DNA of 64,000 nt from contig LATX02000211.1 of assembly GCA_001466705.2 (NCBI GenBank), positions 1,426,001 through 1,490,000 on the forward strand. The letters are read 5' to 3'. How positions within the stretch are numbered: the first letter of the stretch is position 1; each line of letters opens with the position of its first letter. The notes under the pieces were generated by a model. The model had not been told where the DNA came from. It made no database searches and saw only the letters and a list, made by a program, of their open reading frames with translations. The translations under genes were made by a program, and so were the position numbers. Positions 10,039 to 20,547 of the stretch are shown piece by piece. The DNA is from Moniliophthora roreri. Taxonomy: Eukaryota > Basidiomycota > Agaricomycetes > Agaricales > Marasmiaceae.

Positions 10039-11031
10039 TCAAGGGAGTCCCAAGATCATTTCTTTGTCCCCTATTCTGAATATCAGAAAGGCTTCTCTGA
10101 ACTCTTTTCCTGACACCTTGAACTCCACTTCAACAGTATGGGAAATCCATACTGTCTTGTTTGCAATCTTCAGCATGAGGCCCTTTGGTAGTCCTCTTTT
10201 GAAGGCTTCGATCTTGGCTACATTATTGTACCCCATTTTGTTGGCCAAGTACATAAACTGGTATGTGTACTTGTCAGCTCTTTCCTTCATCTTCAAATCC
10301 CTAAGCTTCATTTTTGCTTCTAGAGCCATATCTAATGGTTCAAAAGCCATCTTGAATTCTTCAACAAAGTCAAGCCAAGAGATCTTCTCAGCTTCAGGAT
10401 CACGTGCTAGCAACAGATCTGTTTTGTTGTTTTTCCAGAACTCTCCTGGCCTGTCCATCATGTAGGACAGAAGAAACAGCTTCTTTGTTCTATTGCTGGA
10501 AAAGGTTTTGGAGTTGAGAGCAATATACAATTGAACTTCTCTGAGGAACTTCTTTGCATCCTTCCACTGGCCCATGAACATTCTCGGCAATGCTGCTTTA
10601 ACCTCCTTCTCCACCACTACCACCTGTACTGATACTGTTGCTCCTATGGTTGTTTCTTCAGGTTCCAGCTCACTTTTGGGCATGCTTCCTGACGGCTTCT
10701 TTTCTTCAGCCATTTCTTCAATTGGCAGGTGTTTCTTGGATCTGGGGCTGTTCTTCAATGCTGCAAGAAGCTTTTCAAATGGGTCTTGTTCCTCTGCTGA
10801 TAATAAGGAGGTGGTGGATGTATCTGAGTCTTTCTTCTTTGAGGTAGGTGGAAATGTATCACCTTCAGATTCGTTCTCTTCTGAACCAGGCACGATGGAT
10901 GGTGGGGTCAAGGTTCTTCTTGTTTCTGACCATTCTTTTAGTGTCTCTGTTGGAAGTGGCCTCTCTTGCAAGAGCAGCTGCAAGTGGGTCAGAAGCTCCC
11001 TGTGGGATGCTCTGGTTAATGGTGGGGTCAC
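10039..11031 (-). CDS. gypsy G1 Gag fused to a protease remnant by an in-frame deletion
   Basis: A 330-residue open frame. Residues 1 to about 290 are Gag: an N-terminal linker (PPLTRASHRELL), a charged middle (PSGSMPKSELEPEE) and a capsid-type core (LYIALNSKTF, FLLSYMMDRPGEFWKN, then FKRGLPKGLMLKI). It then jumps directly to a segment (VWISHTVEVEFKVSGKEF...GDKEMILGLP) that in the second gypsy lies after the protease DSGAG site. The Gag CCHC knuckle and protease active site are therefore missing, yet the frame is kept. The natural start is probably upstream near 11130, because Gag-like sequence (ISNPGG) continues there beyond an in-frame TGA. Confidence 0.8.
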   Translation of the reverse strand: MTPPLTRASHRELLTHLQLLLQERPLPTETLKEWSETRRTLTPPSIVPGSEENESEGDTFPPTSKKKDSDTSTTSLLSAEEQDPFEKLLAALKNSPRSKKHLPIEEMAEEKKPSGSMPKSELEPEETTIGATVSVQVVVVEKEVKAALPRMFMGQWKDAKKFLREVQLYIALNSKTFSSNRTKKLFLLSYMMDRPGEFWKNNKTDLLLARDPEAEKISWLDFVEEFKMAFEPLDMALEAKMKLRDLKMKERADKYTYQFMYLANKMGYNNVAKIEAFKRGLPKGLMLKIANKTVWISHTVEVEFKVSGKEFREAFLIFRIGDKEMILGLP

Positions 11032-11197
11032 TCATCCACCAGGGTTTGATATTGATTGGGTTTGTAATCCATGCTGCTGTTCTTCTGCTTTGGTAATGTC
11101 CTGTTCAATCTGCTATTTTGTTTGTGATGGTGTCTTGTCCTTCTAAATGAGTGATGCCTAAACCTGTGAAGGTCAGCAATCAATCAGCTTGACCTTG

Positions 11198-11624
11198 TGT
11201 TACATTGCTTGTGCAGCAACAAGCCTCCTACACTCAATGAACAAGTGTTGGATTCACTTAGTCAAGTTTGAGTTTGTTCAACAGTTGTTGAAGTTTAGAG
11301 TTCCTTCATCATGGCTTTAGACACAAGCTAATAGAATTAACTAGGTCAAGCTGGAGATCTAAGTCTCTGCTTGGGCACTTAAATAGGTACAACCAATCGT
11401 AATGTTACTACATAAGTATATAGCAACAAGTCCAGCAATTGGTAATATATAGCAATATCGTTGGCATATGTGTGGGACAATGTAGAAGGAAAGGGGAACT
11501 GGAAAGGTGTAAGTGTCTGATGGAAGGGAAAGCATGTGAATTGAGAGAGAAAAGGGGACTGGGAAGGTGTACTAAGTCCAAGGAAAAGAGAAGCATATGT
11601 AATAAATAGAAAGGGGTTGTAACA
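11198..11624 (-). repeat. 5' LTR of gypsy element G1
   Basis: 427 bp, TGTTACATTGC...GGGGTTGTAACA, followed by TSD GCCTC. It is about as similar to the 2385-2800 LTR as expected for an old pair; differences are mostly transitions. The interior side carries 'caatcagcttgacctt', the putative primer-binding region. Confidence 0.9.
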
Positions 11625-11633
11625 GCCTCTGAT

Positions 11634-12420
11634 GACTTGGGTGCCACTTCTTCCCACAAAGATAGCCAGTCAGATGATGTTCTCTACTCACCCACTCTAA
11701 GGCCTGCAGATACTGGTCTGATGATTGATGAAGAAGACACAGATGAAGTGGAGAACAGGAAGGGAGATGACAGAGAACCTGCCAGTGGGTGTGATGACTT
11801 GTTTGAAGCATTGGATGAGATGGAGAAGAGAGCCTGGATAAAGCAGATAGACTTGAGGTTCCAGAATCTCATTGAAGAAGGGAATCCTGAGGCTGCCAAG
11901 CTTGCCACCAATGTTGATGCCCTGTACAAGTGGGCTCCACACTCATCAGAAAAGCAGACAAAGGCAAGACCAAAGCTGTGACACATCCACCCAATACCAT
12001 ACAACCACTGTGATGCTGCTCCACTACCATAGGCACTGACCCAAGCAGCAAGGAGGTCCTACCCCTTCCAGATTATGCTCTTGGAGGTTCAGACACTGTT
12101 CTAACTGGAAGCCCTCATGACTTCCACACAGGTGAGGATAACTGGGTTCTACCACTCAGCATAAGTCTAATGCATGTCCTCCAGGAGCTCCTTCTTTGGT
12201 CTTACCCCATGATGTGAAGAGGTTGAAGACTAAAGTGAGGACAGGTACACATTCTCTTTCTCACACATAGCTGGATCTCATCTACAGTTCACATTGTAGA
12301 GCTCTCACCTATCACAAATGTTGTCTGTTCTTCTCAAGCTGATGGAGGCTTCAGCAAGAATGTTCTCTGCCCAGCAGCATTACACCCAATTGGAGCTTCT
12401 TAGCACATGTCTGTCACAAA
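11634..12420 (+). CDS. Unrecognised multi-exon gene or gene remnant
   Basis: I do not recognise this protein. The first open stretch (about 11634-11981) is acidic and helical-looking, with MIDEEDTDEVENRK, LFEALDEMEKRAWIKQIDLRF and ANVDALYKWAPHS. Further plausible exons are 12043-12131 (LPLPDYALGGSDTVLTG) and 12182-12243 (PSLVLPHDVKRLKTKVR), bounded by GT and AG (donors after 'cacacag' and 'gaggacag'; acceptor 'cctccag'). Its 5' side is cut by gypsy G1: the GCCTC target lies in or just before it. Low CpG content, like the surrounding repeats, suggests a TE-borne gene rather than a housekeeping one. Confidence 0.35.
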
Positions 12421-12506
12421 GACATCTTCCTTGAATCTGAGGACTTCAAGATGTACTTATACACACTTAAAAGCTATTCTAATAGATCCTCTGGCCCAAA
12501 AAACCT

Positions 12507-13746
12507 CTAGCATAATTTTCCTGAGATGTCTAGATTTAAATTGAATGAGGGTGTCCCTCTCTCACTCAAGGACACAAAATGACCAAAATGATTTGCTGCT
12601 CCAAACTGATTCCTCCAAATATCCAACACTTTTCCATTAAGTACTATGTCAAGAAGGTCAACATATAGATAATAATTCACTTTGCTGACATTCCCAGGTG
12701 CCTTGTGCTTGATAGTATTTGCACTAAATCCCAAGGTTGATAGATTGGCACTTGTCAGCCCAACCCAATAAACTTCATAAACTTGGCTCCAATTGGTCCA
12801 AATTGTATGCTAAATCTTAAGAAATGGTTCAAGAATATCAAACAAAGATGCTCATATTCATTATCTATAAACTGAAGGTAGTTTCTAAGCTATACCATTC
12901 ATTCATATATTGAACTGTCTCCACTGAATAAGATTGACTGTGTATTGTATGACTCTACTGTTTGTCCAAGGCAAACTAGAAAGTTGCAAATGGATTTGTT
13001 GAGCTTGACAGTTACTGTTTTGTTGTATCCATTTGTTGGAAGAGGTAGTATTCTGGTCTGTCATAAGGCTACCTTATGCTTTGTTCCACAGATCATGTAG
13101 TTTTGGCCTATATCTTAAGCTCTAGAGTGAAATCCAGGAGAGTTTCCAGCTATAAAAGTAGGAGCATGTGAGAAGTAATTGTGGTCAATCTTATTCCACA
13201 ACTTCTCAAATATGAATCTGCTCTATAAATCCTTTGCCAGCCATTCTTGTTTGTCTGACAGATTAAGCATTCTTTGCTTAAATCTATAGATCTTGAACAC
13301 AGTACCAGTAGTACTAATAAGCATATAGGCACTGCAGCCAATGTGATAGTCACAAGGCTTGTTGTGCTTCTGGATATTGTTAAAGCAAATAGTAGCACTC
13401 CTATCAGGAGAAGTATCAAGCTCAAGAACAAGCTTTCTATCATGCTCAGCATATTTCTCTAGTGCATGATAAGTTGCATGATAGCTAGTAGATGAGCCAT
13501 TGCAAGAGTGATAGGAAAACAGATAGCAGTTCATACTATATGAGAAAAGAAGAAGGCCATTGTCTGCAGAAAGAAATAGAGTGGCCTCTGGTTGTAAATA
13601 TATAGAGGCCTTCTGACACAGTGTTCCTGCACTATTTGTGCACTAAACAAAGTGAGACTAGTATAGGCATACTTCAATTCCATATAAGGTTTTGATAGCA
13701 AGAACAAATAGCTTTGTTTTTCATACTTCTTTTTTGGAATTCCCAT
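12507..13746 (-). pseudogene. DUF6589-like protein relic (TE-associated family)
   Basis: Minus-strand fragments at 13531-13746, 13223-13534 and 12507-12734. The middle piece has YHALEKYAEHDRKLVLEL, then ATICFNNIQKHNKPCDYHIG and MLISTTGTVFKI. This resembles the core of DUF6589 proteins of Agaricomycetes, in which an 'FDN' element is followed by a basic 'riGr' segment and 'GTAAT'. Known: the family is abundant near fungal transposons and its role is unclear. Inference only; no catalytic residue can be named. The gene is broken by stops between pieces. Confidence 0.45.
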
Positions 13747-14865
13747 TAGGTTCTGGAACCAGTCTCAAACTGCATCACATACTGTATAGTCATATCCACC
13801 AGTCAAAAAGTATGAGAGCATATCTGCATGTCTTTAAGCATGGCCAGTGATTTTATTGCCATTCTCATCCCAAACCCAAGAAAAGCAGTGCAAAAACTTT
13901 CCTATGTTCCAGCCATTGAAAGACTATATGTATATAAGAATTCTCTTAAGGATAAGGTAATCATCACTGATGCTATCAGTAGTAGTTTCAGAGACAAAGC
14001 CACTTGCTGAAACATTGCCAGCACTGTTGTTGAATGAAGCAGGAGAACTAGTCATTCTGCACCATAGAGGTGGACTGTATGATAATAGTAGTATACTTTA
14101 AATAGCTGCAGGACTCAGTACTGTGACAAATCCAGAACCATAAGGCATTTGAACAGGAGTATAAATGATATTGGGAGTCAGAGTGAAGTTGAGTAGGTAT
14201 GTGTGAGCTGAGAGTGTATTAAATTGAGGTGTGGTTGGGAATAGGTAAGGATGGTGGTGTTCATTTGACTGAACAGAAGTGTTCAGATATGATTCTCAAC
14301 TTTGAGAAGGTGTCATTAAGGAAAAAAACTTGTTCAGCATAGACATTCAGTACAAATTTAATAAGATCAGTTATCTATATTATCAGCAAATGAGCTTCAG
14401 ATAGCATAAGACACCAGCAGAGTTTCAAATGGAGGACCATAAGCTTACCTTCTGCCTCAGGTACCAGGCTTTACTTGTATTACACAGAACAATTATCTTC
14501 TGTGCAAGTAAAACCAGCTTGCCAGGCTAAGGTCTAATAGTTAAGCTGCCAGACATTACATGACTCTATTGGCAGTCAGGTGCTGCCAAAGTACAAATTG
14601 TACTCCAACTTGTACTCATAATTTACATGATTCAGTTGATCTTGGATTATGCTCTGTGTATTGCCAATTGGATTAACAAGAATTACCTGCCCAACTTGAA
14701 TATAGATTACAGTTGGATTAGAGTTGGTTTCTGGATTAGATAGAATTAAATACAGGATTACAATCTGTCTCATGAACAGGATTAACTATAGTAACAATCT
14801 TCTACTAAATATCTAGTTAGACCTGAGTGGCCCTTGTATGACAATAGCAAGATGTATACAAGAAC
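13747..14865. other. Gene-free AT-rich repeat-like sequence
   Basis: I see no credible coding region, LTR or inverted-repeat ends here. Short open frames such as 13828-14010 (+) have no recognisable motif. Sequence composition (few CpG, many TpG/CpA) matches the neighbouring transposon relics. Confidence 0.5.
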
Positions 14866-16351
14866 CTGTAAATCTGAGTTTAAAATTGGCAAGGCTTACA
14901 CTATGATTGAAAAAGCTGTTTTGGGTGACATGGGAATTTCAGAAAAACCTTATAAGGTGATTGGGTGTCAAAAAACTCTCTCTCTCAACCCTTGCTTGTG
15001 CTGTATATTAGATTCTGGACTTTATATACCTTTATTTGTTAAGGAAAATGCATGAAATATATAATTGACCTTGCTTAAGCAAAATGGAGCTGGACAGGTG
15101 TAAGAAGACACACCAAAGTGCACTATAGTGTGTTTTCAGTGCTATGGATAAAGCTGATGGGCATTCACTGATAAATTTTGGGAAATTATTAGTATCATCA
15201 AGTACAGCTGCATGGCTCTAAGTAATTGTCATAATTCTCTACAGCTCACTGAACAATATGTCAAGGGGGCAGCAGGCCATGGATCCCGAACATGATGATG
15301 GTCAGTTGGTTCAGTCCTAAGGTCCTTAAAAATTTTTTTGAGTCAAACCTTTTTCAAGGTTTTGGGCATCCTTAGAGGCTCAAATGTGGTCAAATTATTC
15401 ACTACTTACTTTTCTCAGGATTTTCCTTGGCAGAAATAACAGAATTCTGTTGTTGTGGGCACCTATTTATTGAATATTCTGATTTCGAACTTCTTCAGTA
15501 ACCACAACAGTGCCTCTGTGACTGCTGTCAGTTTTGTTCTCAATCCTGAATCTCCTCATTCAGCCTGCTGCTTGTCACTGCATATGATTCTGACCTTGGA
15601 AATTCATTTACACAGCTGAAGGATTGTAGAGGGTGACGGAGGGCAGGTAACAAGGAATGAAAAAGCAGTGAGGGTCAACCAAATCTGGTAAGGTGACATC
15701 ACTTACTTTCCATATATGGCAGGTGATGGTCAGTTGGTTCCCCTCAACAGTCCTTAAAAAAAAAAATAACATCATGTATTAAACAATTTTTTTGCTACCC
15801 CCTTGCAATATGTAGTAAAAGTGAGCAATACAGTGTATCAGCAGCAAACATTTCTTTGGTAGATACAAGCAGCAGATGCTTGTGAAGAGGCAACAGATCC
15901 CTTTAGTGCAGTGGTAGCAGGTTGATCACAGAGATCAGATGATGGTATAAGAGGGAGGAACTGAGCTGATGATTGCAGTGTCTACAAGCTGCTTAAATAC
16001 TGAGGAGTGAACAAGTAAAGGATATAATGGGTAAGTAGAAAGAAGAGATGGAATGGAGATGTATTGTATGGTGTTTTATATGTATCTGTTGATAGTAACT
16101 GAGTGGTGCATGTGTGTAGGTTGATGGTAGTGATGACAGCTGATTTTAATGAGTAATAAACTGAGAGTAACATATGTACAGTGGAACTTGGAATACAAAC
16201 CTCTGACACAGTGAAGATGAATGCTTTGCCTTGAGGAACAGTATCTTGATCACCTTCCTTGTAAGGTTTTTCTGAAATTCCCATGTCACCCAAAACAGCT
16301 TTTTCAATCATAGTGTAAGCCCTGCCAGTTTTTTAACTCAGATTTGCAGGC
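14866..16351. repeat. Inverted pair of a 90-bp coding-like segment around 1.3 kb
   Basis: Plus strand 14866-14957 and minus strand 16351-16262 are nearly identical and both encode YTMIEKAVLGDMGISEKPYK. On the left copy the sequence after AAG is GTGATTGGG, a possible splice donor; on the right copy it continues openly as EGDQDTVPQGKAFIFTVSEV. Between the arms, a roughly 25-bp direct repeat 'gatggtcagttggttc...gtccttaaaaa' occurs at about 15301 and 15726. This looks like two exons of a TE gene arranged head to head. The family is not recognised. Confidence 0.5.
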
Positions 16352-16552
16352 CTAACATCTAGTGAAAATAATAATCCCTCCCAAGATTTAATTGTTGGAG
16401 GAAGCCTGCAGATATATTAGGTTATATTTGTGATCTATTATATATATCAGTGCTCAAGCAACATAACAAAGACAAACAGGTCTACATGGTGCATTACAAC
16501 AAGCAAAGAAACCAAAACAGCTCTAAATCTCCTACTCTCCCATCCATCTTCT

Positions 16553-18972
16553 CTAACTTAGGTCCCCATTCACCTCTCCATTAACTGGATGCTCTTTCAT
16601 CCCCCAATCCTTCCTCAATACCTCTTCACTGACCATACTTTCCACTGGGTGGGGCGGCTCAAATTGTGTCTCCTGCCACTCCAAAATTTCCTTCAAAACT
16701 GCAGGACCTGAAGCAGCTGCAACAAAACCAAGGAAAGGTGGGGAAGGATTCAGGGGACGGGTACAAAATTCCGGGTGGGCCTGGAGGCCTATAAAGAATG
16801 GATGGTCTTTGAGGAAGAAACAATGTTATCAGGGATATGTAGGGGAGAAAGGCAACGCATACCAGGAACCTCAAGTACCTGCATCCTCTCGCCCTTCTCA
16901 TCTCGTCCAGTGAAGCTCAATCCGCTTTCCGTGAGCCGATCGACCCACTCTGGATTGACTTCATACCGGTGACGATGGCGTTCCCAGATCTTTTCGGCAT
17001 TGGCATATAATTTGCGCACGAATGATGTTGTGGAGGAAGGCTGGAAAACGGTAGGTCGGAGCCCGAGACGCATCGTACCGCCCATATGAGTGCGAGATAT
17101 CTCTGGCATGAAGATGATAAGTGGGGAAGAGGTAGCGGTGTCAAATTCGGTAGAGGTTGCATCTTCAAGTAGATACGCATTGGTCACCAATCCAACCAAA
17201 GAAGAGAAAGAAATGCAACATACCTGCAACACCCAAAACATTTCTCGCCCACTCGACAACAGCCAACTGGAACCCAAGACAGATACCAAGGAAGGGAATC
17301 TTTTGTTCGCGAGCGTATTTAATGGCGAGAAGCATTCCTTCGGTTCCTCTGGAGCCGAAACCGCCTGGGACAAGGAGGCCGCTGCGAATTTTTAGTGTTG
17401 AATATTAAAAGAGAAAGGAGACATATACCTAGCACCAACAACAGCACGCCACGCATCGTGATAACGAGCAGGAGCGGCTTCTTGGACTTCGGGTTCAAGG
17501 TCAGAAGATTCAACCCACTGTCAACAGTTTCAAGGGTTAGTGCGTGCAAATATGGAAAGAAAGAGACAGTACCTGAAGAATAAGTTTTCGCTGCACTTTA
17601 AATGCTGAATGTTCCAGCGCCTTGATTACGGACATGTAAGAATCTTTAAGGTCGGTGTATTTTCCTACGAGGACAATGGTTACAGTGTCGAAGAGGCGTT
17701 CTTGTCTGCACAGCGTCAGTCTACACGTTGACAGTGACAATGAGAGGGAGACACCTAGAGGTGAGTTCACGCCATCGTTTTGAGAGCGATGCCCCGCGCT
17801 CTTTCATCTCCAATGTAACATTAACAGAGCCGAGGTTGAGACGCTTGGTAATGTACTCGATGATGCCCTGAGATTGTAGGAGGAGAGGAACATGGTATAC
17901 GGATGAAACGTCGTGTACGCCGACAACTTGTTCTGGAGATACGTGGCAGAACATGGATATCTTGCCTTTTGTGTCAGGACGGAGGGGTTGTGGGACTATG
18001 AGACGGCATGCAATCTGCGAGCGCCACGCTTGGGTGAGGGACTAGGGACTAGGGAACAGGCAGGACGAAAGAGACATACAATGTCTGGGAGAAGACCCAA
18101 CCCACGAAGTGAGTGAACAGTTGTCTGTGTAGGTTTAGTCTTTTGCTCTCCATGCATATCTGGGACAAGGGAGACGTGAATAAGAGCAAAGTTTTCGTGA
18201 CCGACGCGGAATTGGAATTGACGCATGGCTTCGACGAATGGTGCAGACTCGATGTCACCAATTGTTCCTCCGAGCTGCGCAAAGATGTCATGAACTGGGT
18301 ATCAAATATTTAAGAGAACAAGACGCACCTCGACAATACAAACGTCTGGCTCTTCACCTGTTTCGTCAACGGGTATCTTTGAGACGCGTTCGATCCAGTC
18401 TTGGATCGCGTTCGTCACATGGGGAATAATCTATGGTGCTTCAGAGAGGTTTCCTGGTTACAATTCAATGTTATTCACTTGAACAGTTTTTCCAAGGTAT
18501 TCGCCTTTTCGCTGGGACCGTAGTGAGTCAGAGCAGAAAACAAGATATCAATGGGCTCACCTCTTTTTCGATAACGTCTCGATAAATCTTTCCCGTTGTG
18601 ATATTGTTGTCGCGTGAAAGCGTCACGTTGAGGTATCTTTCATAGTTTCCAAGATCTAGATCGACTTCACCGCCGTCGTTGAGGACGTATACCTCGCCTG
18701 CCCAAGTGAGCTCAATGACTGGGAAAATGGGGAATCTCGTAAAGCTAACCGTGTTCCTGAGGCCTCATTGTTCCAGCATCGATGTTCATATAAGGATCAA
18801 TCTTGATCGCAGTGACCTTGAGTCCGGTGGTTTTGAGTAGGAGGCCGGTGGATGAGGCTGCCAACAAGATAGATGGTGCTGATTCAAGGGAGATGATGGG
18901 AAATCACATACCTATAACACCTTTTCCAATGCCACTGACTACACCACCAGAGACAAGAATGTACTTTGTCAT
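16553..18972 (-). CDS. URA7: CTP synthase
   Basis: Makes CTP from UTP with ATP and glutamine, the last step of pyrimidine nucleotide synthesis, in the cytosol. Start ATG at 18972 gives [18 protein letters not shown], the conserved N-terminus. About nine short introns follow; the first are 18858-18911 and roughly 18698-18749. The synthetase domain shows [46 protein letters not shown] and [21 protein letters not shown]. The glutamine amidotransferase domain shows [16 protein letters not shown] (nucleophile Cys) and LQAHPEF (catalytic His and Glu). Length is about 600 residues, normal for the family. The stop is at 16553-16555. It has normal CpG content and no lesions. It shares a 173-bp promoter with the J-protein gene. 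Confidence 0.95.
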
Positions 18973-19145
18973 AACTGAGGACGATGAGGATGAGGGGACA
19001 ACGCAGTCGCGTTCGATAATTTTTTTTCGTTGATGGAATCTGAGATTACGTGTGTTGAGAACAAGGGCGCTAAACTCACGTGTTATAACGAAACATGTGT
19101 TAACATAGGTTTACTTCTCAACGCACACTTGGCCTTTTGGCCAGA
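18973..19145. promoter_or_regulatory. Head-to-head promoter, CTP synthase / J-protein
   Basis: Only 173 bp separate the two divergent start codons, so both promoters and 5' UTRs must overlap here. It contains a T-run ('gataattttttttcg', about 19016-19030). No clear TATA box is visible on either strand. Confidence 0.6.
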
Positions 19146-20317
19146 ATGCTCTCCTATGCATTGTCAACAGGTACACTCGGGGTTCTTATACTGTCTACTT
19201 GTCATTGACAATCAATTGCAGCCTCGACATACTTTCACCTTCCAGTCGACGAAGATGAGGATAAAGACATCTTATCCTACGAGCGCAAGTATCTCACATG
19301 GACTGCCGAACCCTCTGGCTCTTCCACCCCATCCAGCCCCTCTTCCTCGTCACAACTCTCCCGGCAGCAAGATCAAGAAGCAATAGACTCTAAAACAGTT
19401 CATTCCGTCCTAGCAAACGACGATCTATATCAGATTCTAGGAGTCTCTAAATCAACCTATTTGGATAAGCTAGCTTTAAGAAGGGCTTATCTATCGAGGA
19501 GTAGAGCGTGCCATCCAGAGTACGCCCCTGCCTTCGTCCATCTTACTTGCTATATTAAAACTAGTTACTCAGTAAATTCCCTCCAACTCAATCCCCTGCC
19601 GCCACCTTGGCCTTTCAAAAAGTTGCCATCGCCTACAACATTCTCTCTAACCCATCCTCCCGGAGACAATACGACTCGCGACCACCTCAAGCAAAATACG
19701 ATGTATTTGCTGTTCGGCCTACGGGTGGATACGCAGATGAGACATTTAGAGGTGCTGTGCTGGGGGTATTTAATGATTTCTTGGATGGGGACATGGAAAT
19801 TGTCAGGACTTTCTTGAGTAAGTTTTCCAGCCACGTGAACGATAAAGCGCTAATGATGGTGTAGGGGCTGTGAGTGAAATCAACCCATCGCTAAGCCTTG
19901 GAGACGAGGGTATTAATTCGGTGTTGATCGCGTTGCAGAGTATCAGAGAAAGGGCTTTATGTACGCCCCATCCTTGCATCATAGTTCTTTACTAAATCAT
20001 TTCTTTTGACAGCTTGTAGAACGTGCATCTTTGCTCTCCACGGTGAATTCACCCGTCTACTCGAGACACAGCATGCATTGCGCCAATTACCCTACTTTGA
20101 TCTGTTTGGTCGTTCGAGGTTGACTATACGACTGACGAGGATAACTTTGAGTATACCGGTGGTCGTCGAGACGGCGCTGGTTGAGCAAAAGGCAATATAT
20201 GGCTCGGGAGCGGGAGGGAAGGAGGAAAGCAGTGGAGAGCTTTTGCCGAGACAGCTGGTGGGTGTGTTGAGAGCGCTGGATGTGACGCTGGAGAGATTGG
20301 AGAGGATATTGAAGTGA
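19146..20317 (+). CDS. J-domain (DnaJ/Hsp40-type) protein
   Basis: Hsp70 co-chaperone of unassigned subclass. Exon 1 19146-19170 (MLSYALST), intron 19171-19221, exon 2 19222-19519, intron 19520-19572, then exons to 20317. The J-domain lies near residues 60-130: DDLYQILGVSKSTYLDKLALRRAYL, then HPD formed across the second intron (CCA GA|T AAA gives HPDKFPP), then AFQKVAIAYNILSNPSSRRQYD. The C-terminal half (GGYADETFRGAVLGVF... to LRALDVTLERLERILK) has no zinc-finger region, so this is a class C type. A Ser/Pro-rich linker precedes the J-domain. Hsp70 partner and compartment cannot be told. Confidence 0.88.
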
Positions 20318-20547
20318 CATTCCTTCCGCATTCATTCCCTACCCTTATCATTATTGGTTTTGCATCGTAGAGACACATTCCTTTTCTCTTTTACTGTATC
20401 TTTAGACACCTATAGATTTCTTTTCATACACCTGTGACATTCTATGTCAATGTACATGACGTTCCTTTCGAGTCGACTATGCGAATTTTGGTATATTTCA
20501 GGGTTTTTATGATACAATCTACCTCTGTAACAAGTGGAACTGGGAGC
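20318..20547. terminator. Convergent 3' region, J-protein / Dus2
   Basis: 230 bp between the stop codons of two convergent genes. It is T-rich after 20340, typical of overlapping fungal 3' UTRs. No exact AATAAA was picked out. Confidence 0.4.

Larger units (their letters stand above)
2385..11624 (-). mobile_element. Complete-ended Ty3/gypsy chromodomain retrotransposon G1
   Basis: LTRs at 2385-2800 and 11198-11624 lie in direct orientation. The same 5 bp, GCCTC, flanks the element on both sides (2380-2384 and 11625-11629), so both ends are real insertion ends. Minus-strand order is 5' LTR, Gag, truncated protease, RT, RNase H, integrase, chromodomain, extra ORF, 3' LTR: the Ty3/gypsy order with integrase after RNase H. 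It is interrupted by a 2.2 kb unknown insertion (5497-7711) and a solo LTR (8605-9162). Without those it would be about 6.45 kb. Stops, a deletion and a changed RT active site make it defective. Confidence 0.9.
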
